Below are positions 44,711 to 53,844 of a stretch of DNA of 64,000 nt, one piece after another. Origin of the DNA: CAIWTU01 sp963815135 (GTDB lineage: Bacteria; Desulfobacterota; Desulfuromonadia; Geobacterales; Geobacteraceae). Position 1 is the first letter of the stretch. Each line of letters starts with the position of its first letter. The stretch is taken from contig CAWFFO010000005.1 of the NCBI GenBank assembly GCA_963815135.1, positions 62,001 through 126,000 of the forward strand, given 5' to 3'. The notes under the pieces were generated by a model. That model was not told where the DNA came from, searched no databases, and saw only the letters and a program-made list of their open reading frames with translations. Both the position numbers and the translations under genes were made by a program.

Positions 44711-45592
44711 TCATATCAGTGATTGCAATATGGAATAAGCCGAATTGCTTGCAAGTGTTTCAAGATTTTCAAGAAATTCCGGAGTTATCGGTGCATGGAT
44801 AGTTCTGTTGCTGTCGGACAATGGGTCCCGGAAAGTGAGCATGAATGCATGCAGGGTATTGTTATTGTAGCCCCGTTGTTTTATCCCCCCGTATCGCTTG
44901 TCGCCGACCAGCGGATGCCCCGACTCGGAAAGATGACGGCGTATCTGGTGAGTCCTTCCTGTTAACGGCTGAATGTAAAGCAATGAAACCCTGTTATCCT
45001 GAAACAATACCCTGAAAGAAGTCACGGCGTCTTTTCCATCCAGTTGGGCGGTGATCTGACCCTGAACCATTGTTTTTCCGGAAACAAAAGCAAGATAGCC
45101 TTTTTCCACCAGGCCTTCCTGGAAAAGTTTTCCGTAAGTACCTGCGGTGGTGGATTTTTTCGCGGTCAGAACTATTCCCGATGTTCCTTTGTCCAGCCGG
45201 TTTACAGGGTAGAGTCTGGTCATCTTCCCATCCCTTGATTCCAGGAACCCCATTGCCTGATCGAGAAGATTTTCACCTCCGTGTTCGGCGGTGCGGTGCA
45301 CCGGTAGTACCGGGGCTTTATTGAATACGATCATGTTTTCGTCTTCCAGCAGGATATCCGGTGCGCAAGAACGGTTGTTCAAATAAAATAATGTTTTTGC
45401 TGTTTCCTTGATTTCAGCTATATTTGACAGCCGCAGAACCATGTCCGGAGACGATGGGTTTCCATCGATTGATATATTCCCGGATTTTAAGATTTTGCGC
45501 AGGTAGGAAATTGGGGCGGTGGGCATGAGGTTTTGCAGGAAGCTTTCAGTCCGGCGGCCATGATCTGTTGCGGAAATTTGATATCTGAGCAT
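44711..45592 (-). CDS. RluA-family RNA pseudouridine synthase
   Basis: 293 residues: S4-like N-terminal domain (YLRKILKSGNISIDGN) and catalytic domain with NRLDKGTSGIVLTAK carrying the active-site aspartate, LTGRTHQIRRHL and HPLVGDKRYGG. It isomerises a uridine in rRNA or tRNA; the exact site (RluC, RluD or TruC-like) cannot be told. It is divergent from smc with a 185-bp gap that holds no gene. Confidence 0.9.
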   Translation of the reverse strand: MLRYQISATDHGRRTESFLQNLMPTAPISYLRKILKSGNISIDGNPSSPDMVLRLSNIAEIKETAKTLFYLNNRSCAPDILLEDENMIVFNKAPVLPVHRTAEHGGENLLDQAMGFLESRDGKMTRLYPVNRLDKGTSGIVLTAKKSTTAGTYGKLFQEGLVEKGYLAFVSGKTMVQGQITAQLDGKDAVTSFRVLFQDNRVSLLYIQPLTGRTHQIRRHLSESGHPLVGDKRYGGIKQRGYNNNTLHAFMLTFRDPLSDSNRTIHAPITPEFLENLETLASNSAYSILQSLI

Positions 45593-45777
45593 TGCGCGAG
45601 TATACTCTGCGGGGGAAAAGGGCGCAACATATACTTTTTCCCATATTGAACCCGTTCTTTTTAGGACTGCGCCACGTCCCCGGAGATCAGTCTGAATACT
45701 TGATACTTATCGATCTGTCGTAGAAGACATCTTTAACTTTACAAGAAAAGTTTCGCTCTGTTAATATTGCACGATTT

Positions 45778-48700
45778 ATGAAAATAAAACGCTTGGACAT
45801 AGCCGGTTTCAAATCATTTGTCGACAGGACAACCCTCGATTTTCAGCAGAATGTCACTGCGGTTGTCGGCCCGAACGGATGCGGTAAATCGAACATAGTG
45901 GACGCCATCCGCTGGGTGATGGGTGAACAGTCGCCCAAGAACCTACGTGGCAGGAATATGGAAGATGTGATTTTCGGCGGCAGTGAATCCCGCAAGCCTG
46001 TGGGCATGGCCGAGGTGTCTCTTGTATTCTCAACGGAAGATGGCAGAATACCTGCAAAATATCTTAATTACAATGAGATACAGGTCACCCGGCGGCTCTA
46101 CAGGAATGGGGAAAGCGAGTATCTGCTGAATAAAACTCCATGCCGATTGCTTGATATCGCAGAACTTTTTATGGATACAGGGGCGGGTGCGCGCGCTTAC
46201 TCCATAATAGAGCAGGGCAAGATAGGGATGATACTGCACTCTAAACCTGAAGAGAGACGTTTTCTCATAGAGGAAGCAGCCGGGGTAGTCAAGTACAAGT
46301 CCCGTAAACTGATTGCATTGAAGAAAATCGATGTTACCAAGCAGAACCTGGTGCGTATCGGTGATATCGTATCCGAGATAAAGCGTCAGTTGAACGCTTT
46401 GCAGAGGCAGGCTAAAAAAGCCGAAAAATTCAGATGTTACAGGGAAGAACTTAAAGAAATAGATTTGTTTTTCGCGGCTAAAAGCTACACGGCGATGAAA
46501 GAAGATAAATGCAGGATTGAAGAAGAACTCGCCGCTTTGAAAAGCAGGATAGATATTATCGATGTTGATCTGGAGAACGGGGAGCTGACCCATGAAGAAA
46601 TGAAACTGGCGCTGCTGGATATGGAAAAATCACTGGCAGCAAGGCAGGAGGAAATATACCGGATAAAGGGAGATATGCGGAATACCGAAAATCTGCTTGA
46701 GTTCAGGAAGAAGGAACTTCAGAACCTTGAGCGGCAATTGGCGCGTTTCGCTGAAGAAGCAAGCAGCCTGGAAAGACAGTTTCACGAGTGCGAATCAGAA
46801 CTGAAGAACCTGGAAGATCGTAAAAATTCTTTCAATGCCGACATGGAAGGAGAGGAGACCAGCCTTGCTGCTGCAGAGCAGGCATTGGAGGAAAAATCGG
46901 AGCAGGAAAGAGTATTATCAGGCACCCTGGAAAAAATTCGGCGTGAGCTCCTGTCGGTGTTGTCCGAGATTTCCCAGTTCAACAACCAGCATGCCGGAGC
47001 AACGAAAAGACTGGTCGGGCTCGAGGAAAGTTTTGAACGAAGTAGCCGCGAAATAACAGCATTACGGGAAAAACTCGTTGTCGCGCAGAAAAGGGTCGAT
47101 GAACTTGAAATGGTACAACGTACCCTCACGGGAGAGAAAGAAAAGGTTTCCGAAGCACTTAACAGAATGAAATCCCGTGAAATCCAGTTGAAAGAGCGTT
47201 CTGGTGAAGTAAATAAAAAACTGCTTGAAAAGCGGGAGATGTTGAGTAAAAAAGAGTCCCGCCTCCATTCATTGCAGGAGCTGGAGGCTCAATTTGCAGG
47301 TTACGGCCGCGGAATAAGGTCGCTTTTTCTCACTGAAAGGTTTAAGGGGGTATTCAGGGGGGTCCTTGCCGATTTTGTCGAAACAGAAGAGGTTTATGAA
47401 TTGGCTCTTGAATCCGTGCTTGCCGAAAGACTGCAGTATGTGGTTTGTTGCGGGGAAAGTGATGCTTTGACCGCAATTTCATATCTGAAAGAGACCTCCG
47501 GCGGCCGTTGCAGTTTTATTGTACAGGGAACAAGGGGCACCGCTGCGTGTCAGGTTGTCCCCAGCATGGACCGGTTGCTCGATAAAGTTAATGTCCCTGA
47601 AGAACACAAAGCCATTGTTGAATGTCTTCTGGATAATGTTCTGATTGCCGATGACCTCTCTTCCGCCTTTTCCCTGAGCCGGGTGCATTCACATCTGACT
47701 TTTGTGACACCTACTGGAGATATGGTGAGCGAAGGAGGCATTATGCACGGTGGATCGACTGAATCCGCCGGGCAGGGGCTGGTTCACAAGAAAAGAGAAA
47801 TAAAGGTCCTTTCCTCGGAAGTATCGGTACTGTTCGAGGAGGTCAAAATGCTTGAGTCTCTTGGAGGGCAGTTGCGTGAGGAGCTTGCCCAGGTAGAAGA
47901 AGAACTTGCCGAGCTCCGACACGGCCTCCATCAGAAGGAAATCGACCTGATCAACAACGATAAGGATTTGCAGCGTGAACTGGAAGAGTGCCAGAGGCTG
48001 GAAGAACGCATTGTCATCAAGGGCATGGAGGAGGACCAGCTAAAGGAAGAGAAGGAGTCTCTTCTGGCGGAAATAGACTATGCGGACCGAGAAAGAGCTC
48101 TGCGTGACTGTGGCAAGTCGGAACTTGAAAAAGAAATCGAAGAACTGCAGGAACTTCTCAGGATGAAAAGGCAGGAGATAGAAATTTCTCGTGAGAAGGT
48201 CACCGGGTTGAAGGTTCATTCTGCGGCATTAAAGGAAAAAAGAGAGTCTAACCTGCGGGCCCTTAAACGGGCAGAGGACCGTATCAAGGAGTTGGGCCCG
48301 AAGATTATCAATCAGAAAGAAGAAGTTGAGAAAGGTAATCTGGACAGGGATAAACTTCTTGAATCCATAAAACAGAGTGAAGAAGATGGTAAAAAGATGT
48401 TGACCAGACACCTGGAAGCCGAAGCTGTCTTTGTCGCGGAAAAAGAGAAGTATGAACACGAGGCTTCAAAAGTGCAGGAAAACGAGTCGAGGTTGAAGGA
48501 GCTGCGTGGCTCCGCAGAGGTAATCAGAAAATCTTCCGCAGAAAAGAACCTGAAGTTTTCAGAGATTTCCATGCATATGGGGAATATGGAAAATTCCATT
48601 TTGGAAAAGTACCGTCTGGATATTGCCTCGGTCCTGAGGGATTACGCCGGCATCACATGTGATGAAAATGAAAAACGCACACGTCAGTCGGAATTGCAGG

Positions 48701-49308
48701 TATTGATTGATGATATGGGAGAGGTAAATCTCATGGCAATCGAGGAGTTCAGGGAATTGGAAGAGAGGTATGACTTTCTTTCCTCACAGAAAAGCGACCT
48801 CGAGGATTCCATGCAGGGACTGCAACAGGCGATACAGCGTATCAACAGAACGACCAGAAAAAGATTTTCTGAAACTTTTCACATGGTAAACGAGAAGTTC
48901 CAGGAGGTTTTCCCTCGTCTTTTCTGCGGCGGCAAGGCAGAGCTGAAGCTTACCGACGAAGAAGACCTGCTGGAAACTGGAATAGACATCATAATTCAGC
49001 CTCCAGGGAAGAAATTACAGAATATCAGCCTGCTTTCCGGGGGAGAGAAGGCATTGACCGCAGTCGCATTGATGTTTTCCATCTTCATGATAAAACCAAC
49101 TCCTTTTTGTCTTCTGGATGAAGTGGATGCGCCGCTGGACGAGGCCAATATAAGGAGATTCAGCGACATGATAAGGGAGCTTGGCGAATCCTCGCAATTT
49201 ATCATGATAACCCATAACAAGACCACCATGTCTTGCGCGGACTGTCTGTACGGAGTAACCATGGAAGATCCAGGCGTATCCAGGCTTGTATCAGTGAAAT
49301 TACAATAA
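45778..49308 (+). CDS. smc: chromosome segregation protein SMC
   Basis: 1176 residues, full-length SMC. The N-terminal Walker A (GPNGCGKSN, about residues 31-39) and C-terminal signature LSGGEKALTA with LLDEVDAPLDE form the ATPase head. Two long coiled coils flank a hinge (about 510-660: GRGIRSLFL, YVVCCGESDALTAISYLK, TPTGDMVSEGGIMHGGS). The ATG at 45778 has no evident ribosome-binding site. A Roadblock gene starts 12 bp after the stop and ftsY follows, all on the plus strand. Confidence 0.96.
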   Translation: MKIKRLDIAGFKSFVDRTTLDFQQNVTAVVGPNGCGKSNIVDAIRWVMGEQSPKNLRGRNMEDVIFGGSESRKPVGMAEVSLVFSTEDGRIPAKYLNYNEIQVTRRLYRNGESEYLLNKTPCRLLDIAELFMDTGAGARAYSIIEQGKIGMILHSKPEERRFLIEEAAGVVKYKSRKLIALKKIDVTKQNLVRIGDIVSEIKRQLNALQRQAKKAEKFRCYREELKEIDLFFAAKSYTAMKEDKCRIEEELAALKSRIDIIDVDLENGELTHEEMKLALLDMEKSLAARQEEIYRIKGDMRNTENLLEFRKKELQNLERQLARFAEEASSLERQFHECESELKNLEDRKNSFNADMEGEETSLAAAEQALEEKSEQERVLSGTLEKIRRELLSVLSEISQFNNQHAGATKRLVGLEESFERSSREITALREKLVVAQKRVDELEMVQRTLTGEKEKVSEALNRMKSREIQLKERSGEVNKKLLEKREMLSKKESRLHSLQELEAQFAGYGRGIRSLFLTERFKGVFRGVLADFVETEEVYELALESVLAERLQYVVCCGESDALTAISYLKETSGGRCSFIVQGTRGTAACQVVPSMDRLLDKVNVPEEHKAIVECLLDNVLIADDLSSAFSLSRVHSHLTFVTPTGDMVSEGGIMHGGSTESAGQGLVHKKREIKVLSSEVSVLFEEVKMLESLGGQLREELAQVEEELAELRHGLHQKEIDLINNDKDLQRELEECQRLEERIVIKGMEEDQLKEEKESLLAEIDYADRERALRDCGKSELEKEIEELQELLRMKRQEIEISREKVTGLKVHSAALKEKRESNLRALKRAEDRIKELGPKIINQKEEVEKGNLDRDKLLESIKQSEEDGKKMLTRHLEAEAVFVAEKEKYEHEASKVQENESRLKELRGSAEVIRKSSAEKNLKFSEISMHMGNMENSILEKYRLDIASVLRDYAGITCDENEKRTRQSELQVLIDDMGEVNLMAIEEFRELEERYDFLSSQKSDLEDSMQGLQQAIQRINRTTRKRFSETFHMVNEKFQEVFPRLFCGGKAELKLTDEEDLLETGIDIIIQPPGKKLQNISLLSGGEKALTAVALMFSIFMIKPTPFCLLDEVDAPLDEANIRRFSDMIRELGESSQFIMITHNKTTMSCADCLYGVTMEDPGVSRLVSVKLQ

Positions 49309-49319
49309 GGAGATTCGAG

Positions 49320-49679
49320 TTGCCGTTCAAAACCATTATAAGGGCATTGGTTGAGTCAACCCCTGGCGCCACCGGCGCTATTTTGACAGATTGGGAAGGG
49401 GAAGCTGTGGAGCAATTCAGTCTGGAGGATGAATTTGAACTCAAGCTTATCGGGGCTCATAAAGGGATCATCCTGAACAGGATGAAAGATATCCAGCAGA
49501 AATTTTTATCCGGGGAAGTTCTCGATACCGTTGTCAGTACAGATACCAATCACGTAATTATTGGGGCCATTGATCGTGATTATTCACTTATAATGATACT
49601 TGGTAAGGACGCCCTGATTGCCAAGGCTCTGCGTTCATTCAGGTGTACTGTTAAGACTTTGAAGAAGGAGATATCTTAG
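49320..49679 (+). CDS. Roadblock/LC7-domain protein between smc and ftsY
   Basis: 119 residues starting at a TTG with AAGGAG seven bases upstream; a longer open frame from 49233 overlaps smc and is rejected. The whole protein is one Roadblock/LC7 fold (GATGAILTDWEGEAVEQF, VIIGAIDRDYSLIMILGKDAL). Such proteins form dimers that act as scaffolds or GTPase partners, as MglB does for MglA. Its stop (TAG) is directly followed by the ftsY ATG, so translation is probably coupled. Function in this place is unknown. Confidence 0.85.
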   Translation: MPFKTIIRALVESTPGATGAILTDWEGEAVEQFSLEDEFELKLIGAHKGIILNRMKDIQQKFLSGEVLDTVVSTDTNHVIIGAIDRDYSLIMILGKDALIAKALRSFRCTVKTLKKEIS

Positions 49680-50696
49680 ATGTCCGAGGAAAAAAAGGGG
49701 TTTTTCAGAGGTCTTGTCGGAAAAATTTCGGGTTCGAATGCCTCTCCTGCTGAAGCTCTTGAAGAAGGCGAGGCAAAAAATGAAAAACCCGGCTTTTTTG
49801 AAAGACTGAAAAAAGGTTTGAGCAAGACCCATGAAAGCTTCATCGGTCGAATTGATGCACTTTTGCTGGGAAAGAAGCAGATTGATGCTGACACTCTCGA
49901 GGATCTTGAGGAAATTCTTATTTCCGCCGATATCGGCGTGGCTGCTTCGAGTGAACTGATAGGAATTCTGGAGCAGCGCCTGAAAAGGAACGAGCTGAAG
50001 GATGGCGAAACTTTAAAAAAAGCGCTGAAAGAAGAGATTTCGGTGCGCCTGGGGGAGAAGCCTGCATCCTTGAATATGGATGCCGTTTCACCATTTGTGA
50101 TTATGGTTATCGGGGTAAATGGCGTAGGAAAAACCACAACAATTGGGAAACTGGCCTGGCAATTTGCCTCTGCAGGCAAGAAAGTTCTGCTTGTGGCGGG
50201 GGATACGTTTCGCGCGGCTGCTGCTGAACAGCTGGAGATCTGGGGGCAAAAGTCAGGCGTCGAAGTCGTGAGGCACAAGGAAGGTTCCGATCCTTCCGCG
50301 GTTGTTTTCGACGGCTGCAAGGCGGCTGTTGCGAGGAACAAAGATGTGGTGATAGTCGATACGGCTGGCCGCCTTCATACCAAAACCAACCTGATGGAAG
50401 AGTTGAAAAAAATGCGCCGGATCATGGGGCGGGAACTCCCTGGAGCGCCACATGAAACAATGCTTATTCTTGATGCATCAACCGGTCAGAACGCTATTTC
50501 TCAGGCCAGGATCTTCAAAGATGCCGCTGATGTCACAGGACTGATTGTGACAAAACTGGACGGGACGGCAAAGGGAGGCGTTATCGTTGCAATTTGCAAT
50601 GAATTGAAAATACCCGTCAGGTATATAGGTGTCGGCGAAGGAGTTGAAGACCTTCGCGAGTTTGATCCGCAGCAGTTTGTGGAGGCAATTTTCTGA
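49680..50696 (+). CDS. ftsY: signal recognition particle receptor FtsY
   Basis: 338 residues. An acidic/basic A-region (1-60), N domain (about 60-130) and G domain with GVNGVGKTTTIGKLA, DTAGRLHT and TKLDGTAKGG; the end reads YIGVGEGVEDLREFDP as in other FtsY. It receives ribosome-SRP complexes at the membrane and is a GTPase partner of Ffh. It lies in the run smc-roadblock-ftsY-zapB-like-zapA. Confidence 0.96.
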   Translation: MSEEKKGFFRGLVGKISGSNASPAEALEEGEAKNEKPGFFERLKKGLSKTHESFIGRIDALLLGKKQIDADTLEDLEEILISADIGVAASSELIGILEQRLKRNELKDGETLKKALKEEISVRLGEKPASLNMDAVSPFVIMVIGVNGVGKTTTIGKLAWQFASAGKKVLLVAGDTFRAAAAEQLEIWGQKSGVEVVRHKEGSDPSAVVFDGCKAAVARNKDVVIVDTAGRLHTKTNLMEELKKMRRIMGRELPGAPHETMLILDASTGQNAISQARIFKDAADVTGLIVTKLDGTAKGGVIVAICNELKIPVRYIGVGEGVEDLREFDPQQFVEAIF

Positions 50697-50758
50697 TTAA
50701 TTACCTTGACTTTTATAACGCTATAAAATAAACTTTTCGCACATATAGGGATATTTCC

Positions 50759-50935
50759 ATGAGTAATGAACTGTTTGACGCACTGGAAAAAAGAATAGAA
50801 AATCTCGTTGAAGAATACAGGTCACTTAAACAAACAGCCCTTCAGTTGAAAGAGGAAAATGAAAGGCTTGTTAGGGAAAGAGAAGTTTTCAAGGAAAGGC
50901 TAGATACAATAATCAGGAAACTTGAAGGAGTCTGA
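50759..50935 (+). CDS. zapB: small coiled-coil protein, ZapB-like
   Basis: 58 residues, almost wholly one amphipathic helix (LFDALEKRIENLVEEYRSLK), the size and composition of ZapB-like division proteins. AGGG lies about eight bases before the ATG. The stop is four bases before the zapA start, and the zapA ribosome-binding site lies inside its last codons. ZapB-like function is inferred from the zapA neighbour. The 62 bp upstream contain TTGACT and TATAAA elements but not at usable spacing. Confidence 0.7.
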   Translation: MSNELFDALEKRIENLVEEYRSLKQTALQLKEENERLVREREVFKERLDTIIRKLEGV

Positions 50936-50939
50936 TTCC

Positions 50940-51221
50940 TTGAGTTCCTTGCATCGTATTAATGTATTGGGAAAAGAACTGCAGGTAAGGAGCACGGCAT
51001 CTCCTGAACGTGTCCGGCAAATTGAGGAATATATCAACTCAAGGATAGCGGAAGTGGAAGATGCCACCATATGCGCCGATCCCCTGATAATAGCCGTTCT
51101 GGCTCTGTTGAATATCGCTGAAACATTCATTGATTATTCTTCCGAAAGCGCAAAGAGAAGCAAGACAGAAGATGAAAGAATCTTCAGGTTGATGCAGTAT
51201 ATTGAAGATGCAACAAGGTAA
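50940..51221 (+). CDS. zapA: cell division protein ZapA
   Basis: 93 residues from a TTG start with AAGGAG nine bases upstream; an earlier TTG at 50922 overlaps zapB further and is less likely. The N-terminal globular part (INVLGKELQVRSTASPERV) and the C-terminal helix are those of ZapA, which bundles FtsZ filaments. The following RNA gene and 5-FCL gene are the usual downstream partners. Confidence 0.88.
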   Translation: MSSLHRINVLGKELQVRSTASPERVRQIEEYINSRIAEVEDATICADPLIIAVLALLNIAETFIDYSSESAKRSKTEDERIFRLMQYIEDATR

Positions 51222-51233
51222 AGTTAGGTTCTC

Positions 51234-51490
51234 TTCTGGGAGATTTGCCATATACGTTGAATCCGTTTACGGGTTGGAAAGCTTGACAGTTATTTCGGGG
51301 CAGATATTTACATATCAAGATGCTGTTTGTCTCCCCGTTTGCTGATACGGTAACCGATGAATCTATTTGCTTACTATTTTCAAAGGGTTTGTGAAGCCGC
51401 CGAACTGGAATATATACCTTATACAGGAATGCGGCTCTACCTCGATTAGCTTCCCAGAAGTTCCAACCCTTAGTATATCTCTCCCCAGAA
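51234..51490 (+). ncRNA. ssrS: 6S RNA candidate
   Basis: Located between zapA and the 5-formyltetrahydrofolate cyclo-ligase gene, the classic 6S RNA position. The ends pair over a long interrupted stem: TTCTGGGAGA (51234-51243) with TCTCCCCAGAA (51480-51490), ATATAC (51250-51255) with GTATAT (51473-51478), and GGGTTGGAA (51271-51279) with TTCCAACCC (51461-51469). Inside lie a CGGGG...CCCCG hairpin (51296-51337) and an open central region. At about 257 bases it is longer than E. coli 6S RNA (184). Exact ends are not known. Confidence 0.6.
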
Positions 51491-51566
51491 AGCCTATCCG
51501 AAGCGGGCACACGCCCCGAATACCTTCCAGGTATTTCCCTATCCATTTGCAGCGCACTTAAGACAT

Positions 51567-52133
51567 ATGCCCAAAAGAAATCTTAGACGATTGATGCTTG
51601 AAAAACGCAAGGCTCTTTCTAAGGATGAATGTAATGTTAAAAGCCTTTTGATTCAGCAGAAATTGATTTCAACTGAAGAATATCGCCAGTCGAAGGTTAT
51701 TGTGCTTTATTCTTCAATCCACAATGAAGTTGAAACAAATTTTGTTATCAGTGAAGCTCTTCTTTCCGGGAAAAGAGTTTTTTTGCCCGTTGTATCTGCC
51801 GCCGGCCTTCTTTTCAGGGAGTTGCCCTGTTTGCAGACATTGCGAAAAGGTCGCTATGGAATCATGGAGCCTGAAGAATCCGATAGCGTGATTGATCCGC
51901 AGTTGGCCGATATTATCGTATTGCCCGGAATTGCATTTGACATGGAAGGGCACAGGATCGGGTACGGTAAAGGTTATTATGACAAAGCGCTGCATGAACT
52001 TGAGGGATCAGGAAAGCTGGTGGCGTTCTGTTATGATTTTCAACTGGTTGACGAAATCGCGGGAGAACCCCACGATGTCAGGGTAGATATGATTATTACT
52101 GAAAGTATGACCATTTTGCCTCCGCAGGAATAA
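51567..52133 (+). CDS. ygfA: 5-formyltetrahydrofolate cyclo-ligase
   Basis: 188 residues. Converts 5-formyl-THF to methenyl-THF with ATP. The N-terminal basic RRLMLEKRKALS, YSSIHNEVET and the C-terminal GIAFDMEGHRIGYGKGYYDKAL are diagnostic. It lies immediately after the 6S RNA candidate, as in many Proteobacteria where the two are co-transcribed. Confidence 0.94.
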   Translation: MPKRNLRRLMLEKRKALSKDECNVKSLLIQQKLISTEEYRQSKVIVLYSSIHNEVETNFVISEALLSGKRVFLPVVSAAGLLFRELPCLQTLRKGRYGIMEPEESDSVIDPQLADIIVLPGIAFDMEGHRIGYGKGYYDKALHELEGSGKLVAFCYDFQLVDEIAGEPHDVRVDMIITESMTILPPQE

Positions 52134-52191
52134 TCGTATAATAGATGTTGAGTAGTAAATGATCAATTTTGTAATTTAGACTTCAAATATT

Positions 52192-52281
52192 ATGCGAATC
52201 ATTAAAAAGACAGTCCTTGGAATTTTTTCTCTACCTGAATTGGTCAGAGAATTAACCATAAAGAAGGGGAGGTACCAATAA
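52192..52281 (+). CDS. possible 29-residue upstream ORF before rny
   Basis: An ATG-started frame (MRIIKKTVLGIFSLPELV...) whose TAA stop abuts the TTG start of rny with no gap. The rny ribosome-binding site GGGGAGG lies within its last codons, so translating it could affect rny initiation. It has no ribosome-binding site of its own, so it may be chance. The region before it (52134-52191) is AT-rich and probably holds the rny promoter. Confidence 0.25.
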   Translation: MRIIKKTVLGIFSLPELVRELTIKKGRYQ

Positions 52282-53844
52282 TTGAAAAGCGAAATTGCAA
52301 TTTTACTGATTTTCTTTGCCGCCGGATTGGGATTTCTGATCGGAAACCTGCTACGCAAGAAGCTTTCCGAACGCATGGTGGCTAAAGCGGAAGACATGGC
52401 CGCTAAAACTCTGGAAGACGCCAGACGAGAAGCGGAGACAATAACGAAGGAGGCATCTTTACAGGCAAAAGATGCTGTTTTACAGGCCAAAGCCGAATTT
52501 GAACGGGAATCAAAAGACAAAAGGCGCGATTTGCAGTCGTTTGAAAAAAGGATACAGCAGAAAGAAGAAAACCTTGACAAGAAGATGTTGCTTTTTGACC
52601 AGCGAGATGCGGAATTATTCAAAAAGGAACAGTCCATCAACTCGAGGGAGCAGGTGCTGGTCCAGAAGAACGATAAACTGAATCAGCTTATCGATGAAGA
52701 ACGAGCAAATCTCGAAAGAATATCTGGTTTCACTTCTGAGGAAGCGAAAAAAGTCCTCATGGAGAACCTGGAAAATGAGGCGAAACTCGATGCAGCCAAG
52801 CGTATAAAAGTAATCGAGGAGGAGGCAAGGGAAACCGCTGATAAAAAAGCGAAGGAAATTTTGTCCCTGGCTATTCAACGGTATGCCGGCGAATATGTCG
52901 CTGAAAAAACTGTGTCTGTGGTAGCTCTTCCGTCGGATGAAATGAAAGGCAGGATTATAGGCCGGGAAGGTCGCAATATCAGGGCATTGGAAGCAGCAAC
53001 AGGGATAGATCTTATCATTGATGATACTCCTGAAGCGGTTATTTTGTCCGGTTTTAATCCCATTAGACGTGAGGTCGCAAGGCTGTCTCTTGAAAAGTTG
53101 ATTGCGGACGGCCGTATCCACCCGGGACGTATTGAAGAAGTCGTGGCCAAATCCGCCGAAGAAGTTGAACAGACAATAAAAGAGGCTGGTGAGCAGGCGG
53201 CTTTCGATCTGGGAGTTTACGGTATCCACCCTGAAATTCTCAAATTAATCGGGCGGCTCAAATACAGGACTTCTTACAGTCAGAACATTTATCAGCACTC
53301 TCTGGAAGTGGCGTTCCTTTGCGGTATCATGGCAGAGGAACTTGGGATAAATGTGAAACAGGCGAAACGTGCCGGACTGCTACATGATCTGGGTAAAGCT
53401 GTCGACCATGAGGTTGAAGGATCCCATGCCGTTATCGGTGCGGAACTGGCGAGAAAATACGGCGAATCACCCAAGATAGTGCATGCCATAATGGCTCACC
53501 ATGAGGATGAAAAACCGGCGTCTGTTCTGGCTGTGCTGGTTCAGGCTGCTGATGCGCTATCAGGTGCCCGTCCCGGAGCCAGGCGCGAAATGATGGAAAC
53601 ATACGTTAAGCGATTGGAAGATCTCGAAAAAATAGCCACATCCTTCAACGGGGTGACAAATTCGTTTGCGATCCAGGCCGGAAGGGAAATACGGGTCATG
53701 GTTTCAAGTGATGAAGTTACGGATGAACGCGCCCTTGTTCTGGCAAGGGATATTGCGAAGAAGATAGAGACGGAGATGACATATCCCGGGCAGATCAAGG
53801 TGAATGTCATCAGGGAGACAAGGGCAATAGAGTATGCCCGTTAA
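52282..53844 (+). CDS. rny: ribonuclease Y
   Basis: 520 residues, normal for RNase Y. An N-terminal membrane helix (IAILLIFFAAGLGFLIG), a long coiled coil (about 30-200), a KH domain (GRIIGREGRNIRALEAATG) and an HD domain with H...HD (LLHDLGKAVDHE) and DALSGARPGARR. It is a membrane-anchored endoribonuclease for mRNA decay. The start is TTG with GGGGAGG nine bases upstream. ymdB overlaps its 3' end by 11 bp, the common rny-ymdB pair. Confidence 0.95.
   Translation: MKSEIAILLIFFAAGLGFLIGNLLRKKLSERMVAKAEDMAAKTLEDARREAETITKEASLQAKDAVLQAKAEFERESKDKRRDLQSFEKRIQQKEENLDKKMLLFDQRDAELFKKEQSINSREQVLVQKNDKLNQLIDEERANLERISGFTSEEAKKVLMENLENEAKLDAAKRIKVIEEEARETADKKAKEILSLAIQRYAGEYVAEKTVSVVALPSDEMKGRIIGREGRNIRALEAATGIDLIIDDTPEAVILSGFNPIRREVARLSLEKLIADGRIHPGRIEEVVAKSAEEVEQTIKEAGEQAAFDLGVYGIHPEILKLIGRLKYRTSYSQNIYQHSLEVAFLCGIMAEELGINVKQAKRAGLLHDLGKAVDHEVEGSHAVIGAELARKYGESPKIVHAIMAHHEDEKPASVLAVLVQAADALSGARPGARREMMETYVKRLEDLEKIATSFNGVTNSFAIQAGREIRVMVSSDEVTDERALVLARDIAKKIETEMTYPGQIKVNVIRETRAIEYAR

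Noticed and set aside
49233..49319. N-terminal extension of the Roadblock protein into smc
   Set aside because: The extension overlaps the end of smc, is unlike Roadblock proteins, and the TTG at 49320 has a good ribosome-binding site.
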